NCBI GenBank assembly: GCA_036398775.1
Contig: DASWOJ010000421.1
Span: forward strand, 1 to 8,598
Length of the DNA stretch: 8,598 nt
Direction: 5' to 3'
Source: DASWOJ01 sp036398775
GTDB lineage: Bacteria; Pseudomonadota; Alphaproteobacteria; Acetobacterales; Acetobacteraceae
This document shows positions 1-6,018 of the stretch, one piece after another. A program made the position numbers and the translations under genes. The first letter of the stretch is position 1, and every line of letters begins with the position of its first letter. The notes under the pieces were generated by a model. The model was not told the DNA's origin, did not search any database, and saw only the letters and a program-made list of their open reading frames with translations.

Positions 1-114
1 AACACCAGCCTGATCCACATAGACTGGATGATCGGGTCGGGCGAGGTGGACGTGGACGGACTGGATGCGGCTGGCGCGGCAATGCCGGTGATGCGGGCGG
101 GGGAGTGGGTGTAG
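1..114 (+). CDS. C-terminal end of an M29-type metallo-aminopeptidase (partial)
   Basis: Only the last 37 codons and a TAG stop are in the window; the gene begins upstream. The reading frame opens NTSLIHIDWMIGSGEVDVDG and ends in PVMRAGEWV. This matches the C-terminal signature of M29 (AmpS/PepS/aminopeptidase T) enzymes, which have an H-x-D-x-M-I-G-S block followed by a 'dG...P(V)-x-R-x-G-E-W' tail. In the M29 family the His and Asp of that block (here residues 6 and 8 of the fragment) are ligands of the two-metal centre that activates water to cleave N-terminal residues from peptides. These are cytoplasmic enzymes used in peptide turnover. The fragment is intact up to its natural end and shows no frameshift. 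The family call rests on a short but distinctive motif; substrate preference cannot be inferred. Confidence 0.8.
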   Translation, partial: NTSLIHIDWMIGSGEVDVDGLDAAGAAMPVMRAGEWV

Positions 115-189
115 GCGGGTCCTATCCGGCGGCGTAGCAGGGGCGGGTGGGCGGCCTCGACTCCTGCAGGGGTTTCGCGCTCGGCTGCC

Positions 190-294
190 GTGCCGCTGCG
201 TGCCCAAGGTGGCGTCGCTGCTCCCGACGCTTTGCGCGCCTTCCGCCAGGGCGTCACCGTGGAAGCTACCAACCCCAAGGATGAAGGAAACTAA
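190..294 (+). CDS. Possible small ORF between the peptidase and the membrane protein gene (doubtful)
   Basis: A GTG-initiated frame of 34 codons ends with TAA three bases before the GTG of the next gene. Its end reads RAFRQGVTVEATNPKDEGN, which looks less arginine- and alanine-biased than random high-GC frames. The frame is in register with the preceding peptidase but separated from it by that gene's stop. I do not recognise a family and see no convincing ribosome binding site, so it may be the tail of a decayed gene or chance. The ribosome binding site of the downstream gene (AAGGA, 284-288) lies inside it, so translation through here could couple to that gene. Confidence 0.2.
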   Translation: MPLRAQGGVAAPDALRAFRQGVTVEATNPKDEGN

Positions 295-297
295 GCG

Positions 298-534
298 GTG
301 ACGGTTCCGGATGCAGTCGGGTTGGTTGGCGTCGCGCTCTACGTCGGTGCCTATGCCGGGTTGCAGACTGGTAGGCTGGGGCTGGCAGACGTGCGTTACA
401 CCGTCCTGAACGCCGTGGGTGGGCTGGCCGTCATCTTCTCGCTTATCTGGAGCTTCAACCTCGCAGCCTTCGTCACACAGGTTCTCTGGCTGATATTCAC
501 CCTCGTTGGATACCTGCGGTCCAGGAACGCGTGA
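298..534 (+). CDS. Small CBU_0592-type integral membrane protein
   Basis: A 78-residue protein made almost entirely of three predicted transmembrane helices, at roughly residues 5-23, 33-51 and 54-73, with short polar loops and a basic C-terminus (LRSRNA). The pattern 'GLVGVALYVGAYAGLQ', then 'TVLNAVGGLAVIFSL', then 'NLAAFVTQVLWLIFTLVGYL' fits the CBU_0592 family of small bacterial membrane proteins, whose function is unknown. The start is a GTG at 298, with AAGGA at 284-288 nine bases upstream, so the start is well supported. The length is normal for the family. It would sit in the inner membrane. Neighbours give no clear role; it follows the peptidase in the same direction after about 180 bases. 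Confidence 0.82.
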   Translation: MTVPDAVGLVGVALYVGAYAGLQTGRLGLADVRYTVLNAVGGLAVIFSLIWSFNLAAFVTQVLWLIFTLVGYLRSRNA

Positions 535-875
535 CCGGCAGCACGCCCACCCGATCAACGACGCGCTGCATGGCTCCGTCAATTACCGTGATCTCAAAAC
601 AATTACCTGCTTCGGGCAATGCCCGGTCACGACCGATGCGGCCTTGCAGGCCGTCCCGCCGGCAGCTTGCCTTCGCCAAGGCGCGGTGCATCGTCCAGCA
701 GGGCTTCGGACGCTGGCGGCAAATTTGTCGGCCCTGTCGGCAGGCCGCCCTCTGCGTCCGTAGAGGCGCCAATTTCGACCGAACGGCCGCAAGGCAGCAG
801 ATTCGCCTGTTCCCCCGATATGCTTAAGTGCTGCGAGCCGCGCATGAATTGGAACCCCGGCAAGGAGAGAAACCA
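535..875. other. Intergenic stretch without a recognisable gene
   Basis: About 340 bases between the small membrane protein and the dehydrogenase. Several short overlapping frames exist on both strands, but none has a family-like sequence or a ribosome binding site. The only structure I see is a compact hairpin CGGGC-AAT-GCCCG at 613-625, without a T-tract, and an 8-bp inverted repeat GTGACCGG (531-538) / CCGGTCAC (623-630). Either could end transcription of the upstream gene weakly. No convincing sigma-70 promoter for the dehydrogenase could be placed by eye. Confidence 0.5.
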
Positions 876-1604
876 GTGGCAGGAGAGTTGACCGGCAAGG
901 TTGCGGTCGTGACCGGGGCCGCGTCGGGCATCGGTCTAGCCAGCACGGAGGCGATGGTCGCGGCGGGTGCGCGGGTGGTGATGGTGGACCGCGACGAGGC
1001 AGGGCTGAACGCCCTTCGCAACAAGCATGGCGATGCCGTGAGCGTGGTAGTGATTGACCTGCTCGACCCGAAGGACTGCGCCACGCTGCTGCCGAGGGTC
1101 CTGGAACAGGCGGGACCGCTCGACATCCTGCATGCGAATGCGGGCATGTATGTCGGCGGCGACCTGATTGACGCGGACACCGGGGCGATTGACCGGATGC
1201 TGAACCTGAACGTCAACGTCGTGATGAAGAACGTCCATGACGTGCTGCCCCACATGATCGGGCGCGGGACGGGCGACATCATCGTCACAAGCTCCCTGGC
1301 GGCCCACTTCCCGACGCCGTGGGAGCCGGTCTATGCGTCGTCCAAGTGGGCGATCAACTGCTTCGTCCAGACAGTGCGGCGCCAGGTGTTCAAGCACGGC
1401 ATCCGCGTGGGCTCGATCTCGCCCGGCCCCGTCATCACCGGACTGCTCGCGGACTGGCCGCCGGAGAAGCTGCAGCAGGCCAGGGAGTCCGGAAGCCTTC
1501 TGGAGGCCAGCGAAGTGGCTGATGTCGTGACGTTCATGCTGACGCGGCCACGCGGCATGACGATCCGCGACGTGGTCATGCTGCCCACCAACTTCGATCT
1601 GTGA
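876..1604 (+). CDS. Short-chain dehydrogenase, ribitol 2-dehydrogenase-like
   Basis: A 242-residue classical SDR. Visible from the GTG start: the nucleotide-binding TGAASGIG at residues 13-20, an acidic Asp38 after the second strand (VDRD), which favours NAD over NADP, HANAG at 86-90, the catalytic Ser140, and Tyr153-x3-Lys157 (YASSK). Beyond the SDR core, 'WEPVY(A/T)SSK', 'RRQV..GIRVG', 'PGPV.T.LL.DWP' and the C-terminal 'T.RD.V.LP...DL' closely follow Klebsiella ribitol 2-dehydrogenase (ribitol to D-ribulose, NAD-linked, cytoplasmic). That is a recollection of the family sequence, not a search. The start at 876 is chosen because AAGGAGA at 862-868 lies seven bases upstream; the frame is open to 828 but only this start has a binding site. 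No ribulokinase or polyol transporter lies next to it, so the substrate may be another pentitol or sugar. Confidence 0.88.
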   Translation: MAGELTGKVAVVTGAASGIGLASTEAMVAAGARVVMVDRDEAGLNALRNKHGDAVSVVVIDLLDPKDCATLLPRVLEQAGPLDILHANAGMYVGGDLIDADTGAIDRMLNLNVNVVMKNVHDVLPHMIGRGTGDIIVTSSLAAHFPTPWEPVYASSKWAINCFVQTVRRQVFKHGIRVGSISPGPVITGLLADWPPEKLQQARESGSLLEASEVADVVTFMLTRPRGMTIRDVVMLPTNFDL

Positions 1605-1633
1605 GCGGCATCGCTCATTCAAGAGGTGTGGGA

Positions 1634-1714
1634 AAACGTCGCCGTGCGGACATGCAAGGACTGCTGATGGGCATTGCCGTGCATGCCGCCTCCATCCAGG
1701 ACGCGGATGGCGCT
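1634..1714 (+). mobile_element. Remnant of an IS5-family transposase gene
   Basis: The frame reads KRRRADMQGLLMGIAVHAAS and continues IQDADGA. This closely follows the central block of IS5-family (IS427/IS1031-like) DDE transposases, whose usual form is K-R-H-x3-D-T-x-G-L-L-x4-V-H-A-A-x-I-Q-D-R-D-G-A. The conserved Thr after the first Asp is Met here, and the Arg of QDRDGA is Ala. After DGA the expected transposase sequence (a 'ADGGY' block, then the catalytic Glu region) is not found in any frame, so this is a short decayed piece rather than a working element. I could not identify terminal inverted repeats or a target duplication. It indicates past insertion between the dehydrogenase and transporter genes. 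Confidence 0.6.
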
Positions 1715-1924
1715 GGTGGTCTGCCGGCTGGCCCTGCACCGGCAGAAGGCATGGCGCGTCAACTGCCACGACACGAGCCGGCGTGGCGCCTGCGTATTCC
1801 GGTGATCCCGGTCGTCGCATCTGCAGCAACGCCGGGCGGTTTGCCGGACAGGGATGCGGGCCGCTCAAGACAAAGGCCCTGAGGCAGCAAGGCAAACTGC
1901 CCATCCGCTGCCGGGCAGCATAAG

Positions 1925-1948
1925 TTGTCTAGACAAATCTAGCTTGTC
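1925..1948. promoter_or_regulatory. Operator-like palindrome TTGTCTAGACAA upstream of the transporter
   Basis: Bases 1925-1936 are a perfect 12-bp palindrome, TTGTCTAGACAA. A third half-site TTGTC follows at 1944-1948, giving a second spaced inverted pair (GACAA-N7-TTGTC, 1932-1948). The element is AT-rich against a GC-rich background and lies about 100 bases before the transporter start. Dyads of the TTGT-N4-ACAA type are typical of dimeric winged-helix repressors such as GntR-family proteins. No such regulator gene is in the window, so the partner is unknown. Confidence 0.45.
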
Positions 1949-2033
1949 ATCCATCTTCCGCCGGGAACGCCGTGGTGTTTCACTCTCCAATGGCGTCGGC
2001 CCAAGCCGCCGGATGCCGGAGGATCCCGCCCGC

Positions 2034-3221
2034 ATGTCCGTTGCTACCGGCGCCCCGCGTTCCACGCCCGTTCTGCCCTTGTCACCGGCCCGCCGCACCC
2101 TGGTTGGCGCCTGCCTCGCACACGCCCTGCACGACGGCTACACGGACACGATCTACGTCCTGCTGCCTCTTTGGCAGGCGGAGTTCGCGCTCGGCTTCGG
2201 GGCGCTCGCTGCGCTGCGCGGCCTGTACGCCGGAACGATGGCGGTCCTCCAGATCCCGGCCGGGCGGCTCGCCGAACGCTTCGGCGGACGCGCCGTGCTC
2301 GTTGCCGGCACGCTCCTGTCCGCCCTCGGCTATGCGCTCGCGGGTTTCTCGGGCGGCCTGCTCGGCCTCTGCGCGGCGCTGGCCCTGTCGGGCGCGGGGT
2401 CGGCTACCCAGCACCCGCTCGCCTCGGCCGCGGTCTCTCACGCATACGGCGCCGAAGCGCGCGGTCCCCTCGGAATCTACAATTTCGCCGGGGATCTCGG
2501 GAAGGCGGCGCTGCCGGCGCTCATGGCGCTCCTGGTCGCCGCGATGCCGTGGCGTCCTGCCCTTTGGCTCATGGCAACCATCGGCGTTGCCGGGGCGGCC
2601 GCGGTCTGGACGCTGGTGCCCGGCTTCGGCGGGATAGAAAGGTCGGCGCCGGAGGCAGCGAAGGGCGAGGGCCGCGGCGGCTTCTGGCTGCTGTTCGCCA
2701 TCGGCGTCCTCGACAGCGGCGTGCGCATGGGGTTTCTCACGTTCCTGCCGTTCCTCCTGCGGGCGAAGGGGGCGGAGCTGCCGATGGTCGGCCTCGCGCT
2801 CAGCCTCGTCTTCCTCGGTGGCGCAGCCGGAAAGTTCGCCTGCGGCTGGCTTGGCGCCCGTCTGGGCCTGTTGGTAACCGTGCTCGCGACGGAGGTTGGG
2901 ACGGCAATCGCCATCCTGGCCGTGATTGCGCTGCCGCTCGCGCCGGCGCTGATCCTGCTGCCGCTGCTCGGCATCATGCTGAACGGCACCTCGTCCGTGC
3001 TCTATGGAACGGTTCCGGAGCTGGCGCCGCCGGGACAGGAAGCGCACGCCTTCGCGCTGTTCTACACGGGCACCATCGGCTCCGGCGCCATCTCGCCGGT
3101 GCTCTACGGCATCGTCGGCGATTTTGCCGGGCCAGCCTGGGGCGTTGCGTCCGCGGCAGGAGCGGCGCTGCTCGTCTGTCCTCTCGCGTTGCTGCTTGCC
3201 CCGCGGCTGCGTGCCTCGTGA
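2034..3221 (+). CDS. Major facilitator superfamily transporter, Fsr (fosmidomycin resistance)-like
   Basis: A 395-residue inner-membrane transporter with about twelve hydrophobic segments in two halves, joined by a polar cytoplasmic loop at about residues 198-215. Motif A of the superfamily is clear between helices 2 and 3 (PAGRLAERFGGR, 75-86), with a degenerate copy in the second half (GKFACGWLGARLG, 266-278). The N-terminal HALHDGYTD (30-38) and the block HPLASAAVSHAYG...NFAGDLG (127-155) resemble the 'HF.ND.Y' and 'HP..S......G......F..GG..G' signatures of Fsr-like drug exporters. It probably exports small molecules by proton antiport; the substrate is not known. The start at 2034 is preferred because GGAGGA at 2018-2023 precedes it by ten bases; an in-frame ATG at 2013 lacks this. 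It converges on the LysR gene. The palindrome at 1925-1936 may control it. Confidence 0.88.
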   Translation: MSVATGAPRSTPVLPLSPARRTLVGACLAHALHDGYTDTIYVLLPLWQAEFALGFGALAALRGLYAGTMAVLQIPAGRLAERFGGRAVLVAGTLLSALGYALAGFSGGLLGLCAALALSGAGSATQHPLASAAVSHAYGAEARGPLGIYNFAGDLGKAALPALMALLVAAMPWRPALWLMATIGVAGAAAVWTLVPGFGGIERSAPEAAKGEGRGGFWLLFAIGVLDSGVRMGFLTFLPFLLRAKGAELPMVGLALSLVFLGGAAGKFACGWLGARLGLLVTVLATEVGTAIAILAVIALPLAPALILLPLLGIMLNGTSSVLYGTVPELAPPGQEAHAFALFYTGTIGSGAISPVLYGIVGDFAGPAWGVASAAGAALLVCPLALLLAPRLRAS

Positions 3222-3286
3222 GCGCCTTCGTCCGTCATGACCGGCGTCTGCCACAACCTGCGTTCGGCCTTCCGGCCTGGCGCTCA
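3219..3286. terminator. Possible shared terminator between converging genes
   Basis: The transporter stop and the LysR stop are embedded in the two arms of a perfect 8-bp inverted repeat, TGAGCGCC (3219-3226) and GGCGCTCA (3279-3286), with a 52-base spacer that contains a small GGCC-TTCC-GGCC hairpin (3268-3279). There is no T-tract in either direction, so intrinsic termination is uncertain. The spacing and symmetry are what would be expected of a bidirectional ending, but an 8-bp repeat may also be chance. Confidence 0.3.
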
Positions 3287-4228
3287 ATCCGGAGGGGTTT
3301 CGGCCCCGCTCATTGAAGGATGGCTGCTGACGGAACTTCCCGGCGTCGCGCGCACCATGCCGATGAAGGCGCGCAGCGCCGCGGGCACCTGGCGGCGCCC
3401 AGGATAGTACAGGAAGAACTGCGGCAGGACCGGGCACCAGTCCTCAAGGACCCGCACCAGCTCTCCCCGTGCGACATGCCCGGCCGCCAGGCTTTCATAG
3501 ACCAAGGCCAGTCCGATCCCGTCGAGCGCCGCCCGCACCATCATCTTGCTGTCGTCAACGACCAGGGGGCCGGACACCTTCACCTCCATCCGGCTTCCGT
3601 CCTTCGCCAGCTCCCACAGGTGATGCGAACCATTGGGAAAGCGCCGCTCGATGCAGGCGTGTCCGTGCAGGTCCTGCGGCACCCGGGGCTTGTCCCGCCC
3701 GGCGAAGTAGGCCGGGGCGCCGACGACCGCGAACCGGCGCGGCGGACCCACGGGGATGGCGACCATGTCCTGCGCCAGTTGGTGGCCGGCCCGGATGCCG
3801 GCGTCGAATCCCTGGGCGACGATGTCCATCATGGCGTCGTCGGTGGCGACCTCCAGCCTGACGCCGGGGTATGCCGCGAGGAAGCGGCCCATCACCGGCT
3901 TGATGACCAGCTCGGCGGCGTTGCGCGGGACGTTCAAGCGCAGCAGTCCCGTGGGCTGGCCGCGGAAGGCGTTGATCCCCTCTATAGCCCCTGCGATATC
4001 GCCCAGGGCGGGGCCGATCCGCCGGGCAAGGTGATCGCCTGCTTCGGTGACGCGTATGCTCCGGTTCGTGCGGTTGAACAGCCGCACATCGAGCGTGCCT
4101 TCAAGCCCGCGTATGACATGGCTCAGGGCCGATGGGCTGACGCCGCGCTCAGCCGCGGCCTTGCGGAAGCTGCCGTGGCGCACGACGGCCAGGAAGGCTT
4201 CCAAGGCGGGAAGGCCTGGTTGGGACAT
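3284..4228 (-). CDS. LysR-family transcriptional regulator, CrgA/PgrR-like
   Basis: A 314-residue protein of normal LysR length. The N-terminal winged helix-turn-helix is clear: LEAFLAVVRHGSFRKAAAE at residues 9-27 and GVSPSALSHVIRGLEGTLDV at 29-48, then RLFNRTNRSIRVTEAG (49-64). The effector-binding domain follows from about residue 91 (GLLRLNVP...) to about 295, with the 'D.M.DIVAQGFDAGIRAG', 'VGAPAYFAGRDKPRVPQDL.GHACI' and 'LVYESLAAGHVARGELVRVLEDW' blocks of the CrgA/PgrR/AaeR-like subgroup. The start at 4228 is chosen because AGGAAGGA (minus strand, 4243-4236) lies seven bases upstream; upstream in-frame ATGs at 4246 and 4327 lack one. It is divergent from the oxidoreductase gene 174 bases away, the classical arrangement in which a LysR protein controls the neighbour and itself. 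The effector is unknown. Confidence 0.95.
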   Translation of the reverse strand: MSQPGLPALEAFLAVVRHGSFRKAAAERGVSPSALSHVIRGLEGTLDVRLFNRTNRSIRVTEAGDHLARRIGPALGDIAGAIEGINAFRGQPTGLLRLNVPRNAAELVIKPVMGRFLAAYPGVRLEVATDDAMMDIVAQGFDAGIRAGHQLAQDMVAIPVGPPRRFAVVGAPAYFAGRDKPRVPQDLHGHACIERRFPNGSHHLWELAKDGSRMEVKVSGPLVVDDSKMMVRAALDGIGLALVYESLAAGHVARGELVRVLEDWCPVLPQFFLYYPGRRQVPAALRAFIGMVRATPGSSVSSHPSMSGAETPPD

Positions 4229-4402
4229 GGATGAGTCCTTCCTCATCGTTCCGGTGAGGAGGATGCCGATGTTCTCAGCAATGGCAAGCCGGCCCAACTC
4301 CCTGGAAACTGCCGCATCGCCCGCCATTGGCGGCAGGGCGCGCAGTGCCGTGGTGCGGGAGTGTCGCGCAGGGCTTCAAATCCAAGACGGAGAAGACAAA
4401 CG
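4229..4402. promoter_or_regulatory. Divergent control region between the LysR and oxidoreductase genes
   Basis: This 174-base region must hold promoters in both directions. Two dyads stand out. CTTCCTCA (4238-4245) and TGAGGAGG (4255-4262) match in seven of eight positions across a 9-base spacer and overlap the LysR ribosome binding site, a location suited to autorepression. CCGCCA-T-TGGCGG (4321-4333) is perfect and lies about 70 bases before the oxidoreductase start. Neither fits the usual LysR T-N11-A box exactly. No clear -10/-35 pair could be placed by eye. Confidence 0.4.
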
Positions 4403-5494
4403 ATGGCTGGGACATTGAGGGTCGGCATCATCGGCGCGAGCGCCGGGCGCGGCTGGGCGAAGGTATCGCACGTGCCTGCGGTGCAGGGGCTGGCCGGGCT
4501 GGAGCTTGCGGCGGTGGCCACCAACGATCAGAAATCGGCCGACGCGGCGGCGGCGGCCTTCGGCGTCAAGGGCTACGCCGACGCCCAGGCCATGCTCCGC
4601 GACCCGGCGGTTGACCTCGTGGCGGTCGCCGTCAAGGTTCCCGACCACCGCAAGCTGGTCCTGGGCGCCATCGCTGCCGGCAAGCACGTGTATTGCGAAT
4701 GGCCGCTGGGCCGCGGCCTTGCAGAAGCGCAGGAGCTGGCGGACGCCGCCGGGTCCGCGGGGGTGCACGCGGCGGTCGGGCTGCAAACCCGGGCCAACCC
4801 CGCGGCGATCCGTGCGCGCGGCCTCATCGCGTCCGGCGCGATTGGCCGGGTGCTCAGCGCCCGGGTCCTGTCCACGACGATGGCGTTCGGGCCGAAGGTA
4901 GAGGCCGCAATGGCGTTCGGCGAGCAGGAGGAGAACGGCGCCACCCTGGTGACCATCCAGGGCGCCCATACTCTCGACCTCGCGATTGCGACCCTCGGCG
5001 GCCTTGAGACCGCGGCCGCGCTCGCCACGACGCAGTTCCCGCACATCCAGCTTGACGGCGGCGCAGCCCAGCGGCGTTCGACGGCTGACCACATCCTGGT
5101 CCAGGCGCGCGTCGCAGGCGGTCCCGCCCTGTCGGTCGAGGTGGCAGGCGGCCGTCCGCCCGAGGCAACGCCGTTCCTGTTCGAGGTGACAGGGGAGGAG
5201 GGCGTCGTCACGCTGGAGGGCGGCGCGGCGCGCGGCTTCCAATCAGGCCGCTTGCGCCTGCTGCTCAACGGCGCGGAGCAGCAGGTGGACGAGGGCGAGG
5301 CGGCTGCCATGCCCGACACGGCGGCCAATGTCGCCGGGACATACGCTGCATTGCGGGACGACATCCTGAACGGGACGGCCACCGCGCCCGGCTTCGACCA
5401 TGCCGTCCGGTTGACGCGGCTGATCGGTGACCTGATGGCATCCTCACGCGGCGGCGCCCGGGTATCGTCCGCAGACTGGCCCGGGCAGCAGTAA
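4403..5494 (+). CDS. Gfo/Idh/MocA-family oxidoreductase, Gal80-like
   Basis: A 363-residue protein with an N-terminal Rossmann domain: LRVGIIGASAGRGWA at residues 5-19 is the dinucleotide-binding loop. VKVPDHRKLVLGAIAAGKHV (77-96) and EWPL (99-102) follow; the last replaces the EKP motif of most family members, and its Lys is absent. The sequence VGLQTRANPAAIRARGLIASGAIG (125-148) and the later 'ENGATLVTIQGAHTLDLA' resemble the Gal80-like subgroup, which includes the yeast regulator Gal80 and bacterial sugar dehydrogenase-like proteins. Members bind NAD(P) and act on sugars or derivatives; some, like Gal80, are not catalytic. The missing EKP Lys leaves the reaction open. GGAG at 4389-4392 supports the ATG at 4403. 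It is divergent from the LysR gene, which probably regulates it. The C-terminal half forms the expected beta-sheet domain. Confidence 0.88.
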   Translation: MAGTLRVGIIGASAGRGWAKVSHVPAVQGLAGLELAAVATNDQKSADAAAAAFGVKGYADAQAMLRDPAVDLVAVAVKVPDHRKLVLGAIAAGKHVYCEWPLGRGLAEAQELADAAGSAGVHAAVGLQTRANPAAIRARGLIASGAIGRVLSARVLSTTMAFGPKVEAAMAFGEQEENGATLVTIQGAHTLDLAIATLGGLETAAALATTQFPHIQLDGGAAQRRSTADHILVQARVAGGPALSVEVAGGRPPEATPFLFEVTGEEGVVTLEGGAARGFQSGRLRLLLNGAEQQVDEGEAAAMPDTAANVAGTYAALRDDILNGTATAPGFDHAVRLTRLIGDLMASSRGGARVSSADWPGQQ

Positions 5495-5603
5495 GGCAGC
5501 GGCGCGGTCCGGCCCTACCCTGAAGCCGGGCGGACGACACCCCCGCATTGGCAAGGGCGCTGGACCATCCGGATCGGATGCAGTCACGTCCAGGAGCGCA
5601 GGC

Positions 5604-5699
5604 ATGACGCTTTCGTGCGTCCGCAATCCCGCCGCCGCCCCGGTCGTTTGCCCCCGGACGCGCATCGGCGCGCGGGCAACCCCAGGAGAAACAGCATGA
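5604..5699 (+). CDS. Possible 31-residue leader ORF overlapping the DUF2171 gene
   Basis: A short ATG frame at 5604 has AGGAG at 5592-5596, seven bases upstream, and its TGA overlaps the next gene's ATG as ATGA (5696-5699). The peptide begins MTLSCVRNPAAAPVV and contains two Cys (residues 5 and 16); I do not recognise it. A hairpin, TTGCCC (5648-5653) / GGGCAA (5674-5679) with an inner CGCGC-ATCG-GCGCG stem (5659-5672), lies within it just before the downstream ribosome binding site. The good binding site and ATGA overlap suggest a coupled leader peptide, but a frame this short in GC-rich DNA could be chance. Confidence 0.3.
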   Translation: MTLSCVRNPAAAPVVCPRTRIGARATPGETA

Positions 5700-5989
5700 G
5701 CGGAAGCGCATTGGCGTCGCAGATCAAGGAGCATATGCCGGTCGTCGGCAGCGACGGCGGGCACGTCGGAACGGTGGACAAGCTGGATGAGGACCGGATC
5801 AAGCTGACCAAGCAGGACGACCCAGGCGGCCGTGCCCTGCATCACCATTACCTGCCGGTCAGCGCCGTGGCCGCAGTGGACAAGGGTGAGGTGCGCCTCA
5901 ACATGGATGCGCACCGGGCCAGGGAACTGGCAACCATGATTGGCGCCTCCGAGCCTGCGCCAGGCATGGGAAGCGCAAGCGCCGGCTGA
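5696..5989 (+). CDS. DUF2171 domain protein
   Basis: A 97-residue soluble protein with no signal peptide or membrane helix. IKEHMPVVGSDGGHVGTVDK (residues 10-29), DRIKLTK (33-39) and HHHYLPVSAVAAVDKGEVRLN (49-69) follow the DUF2171 pattern, a small PRC-barrel-like beta fold in which 'VvgsDG.hvGtVD' and 'hyip...va.vd..VrLn' are the conserved strands. The function of the family is unknown. The tail from about residue 84 is Gly/Ala/Ser/Pro-rich and probably disordered. AGGAGA at 5684-5689, six bases before the ATG, fixes the start. It is about 200 bases downstream of the oxidoreductase gene and converges on the DUF2244 gene 28 bases away. A His triplet at 49-51 is part of the family motif region rather than a metal site I can support. 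Confidence 0.85.
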   Translation: MSGSALASQIKEHMPVVGSDGGHVGTVDKLDEDRIKLTKQDDPGGRALHHHYLPVSAVAAVDKGEVRLNMDAHRARELATMIGASEPAPGMGSASAG

Positions 5990-6018
5990 ACCCAGCAGCC
6001 CAGGAAACGGGAGGCGCC
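5942..6018. terminator. Possible bidirectional ending between DUF2171 and DUF2244 genes
   Basis: GGCGCCTCC (5942-5950, inside the end of the DUF2171 gene) and GGAGGCGCC (6010-6018, ending on the DUF2244 stop codon) form a perfect 9-bp inverted repeat with a 59-base spacer. There is no T-tract. It may help end both converging transcripts, or it may be a chance pairing in GC-rich DNA. Confidence 0.25.

Larger units (their letters stand above)
1605..2033. other. Intergenic stretch with IS remnant and operator-like palindrome
   Basis: About 430 bases between the dehydrogenase stop and the transporter start. It contains a fragment of an IS5-type transposase (about 1634-1714), a short GC-rich palindrome GCTGCC-G-GGCAGC at 1907-1919, and the perfect palindrome at 1925-1936. 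The transporter frame is open from 1854, but the upstream part shows no transporter-like sequence and no ribosome binding site. Confidence 0.55.

Noticed and set aside
531..630. 8-bp inverted repeat GTGACCGG / CCGGTCAC around the end of the small membrane protein gene
   Set aside because: Long spacer, no T-tract, and such a match is likely by chance in GC-rich DNA; noted only in the intergenic description.
936..1904. Minus-strand frame of 322 codons across the dehydrogenase and the gap
   Set aside because: Antisense to the clear SDR gene, His/Arg/Pro-biased, no ribosome binding site and no recognisable domain.
2082..3437. Very long open frame on the minus strand (451 codons)
   Set aside because: It is antisense to the transporter, extremely Arg/Glu/Gln-rich and has no family-like motifs; GC-rich third positions on the plus strand keep it open.
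3320..4234. Plus-strand frame of 304 codons
   Set aside because: Antisense to the LysR gene, His/Gly/Arg-rich and without motifs.
4376..5242. Minus-strand frame of 288 codons opposite the oxidoreductase
   Set aside because: Shadow frame: antisense to a well-supported Gal80-like gene, with Arg/Gly/His-rich composition.
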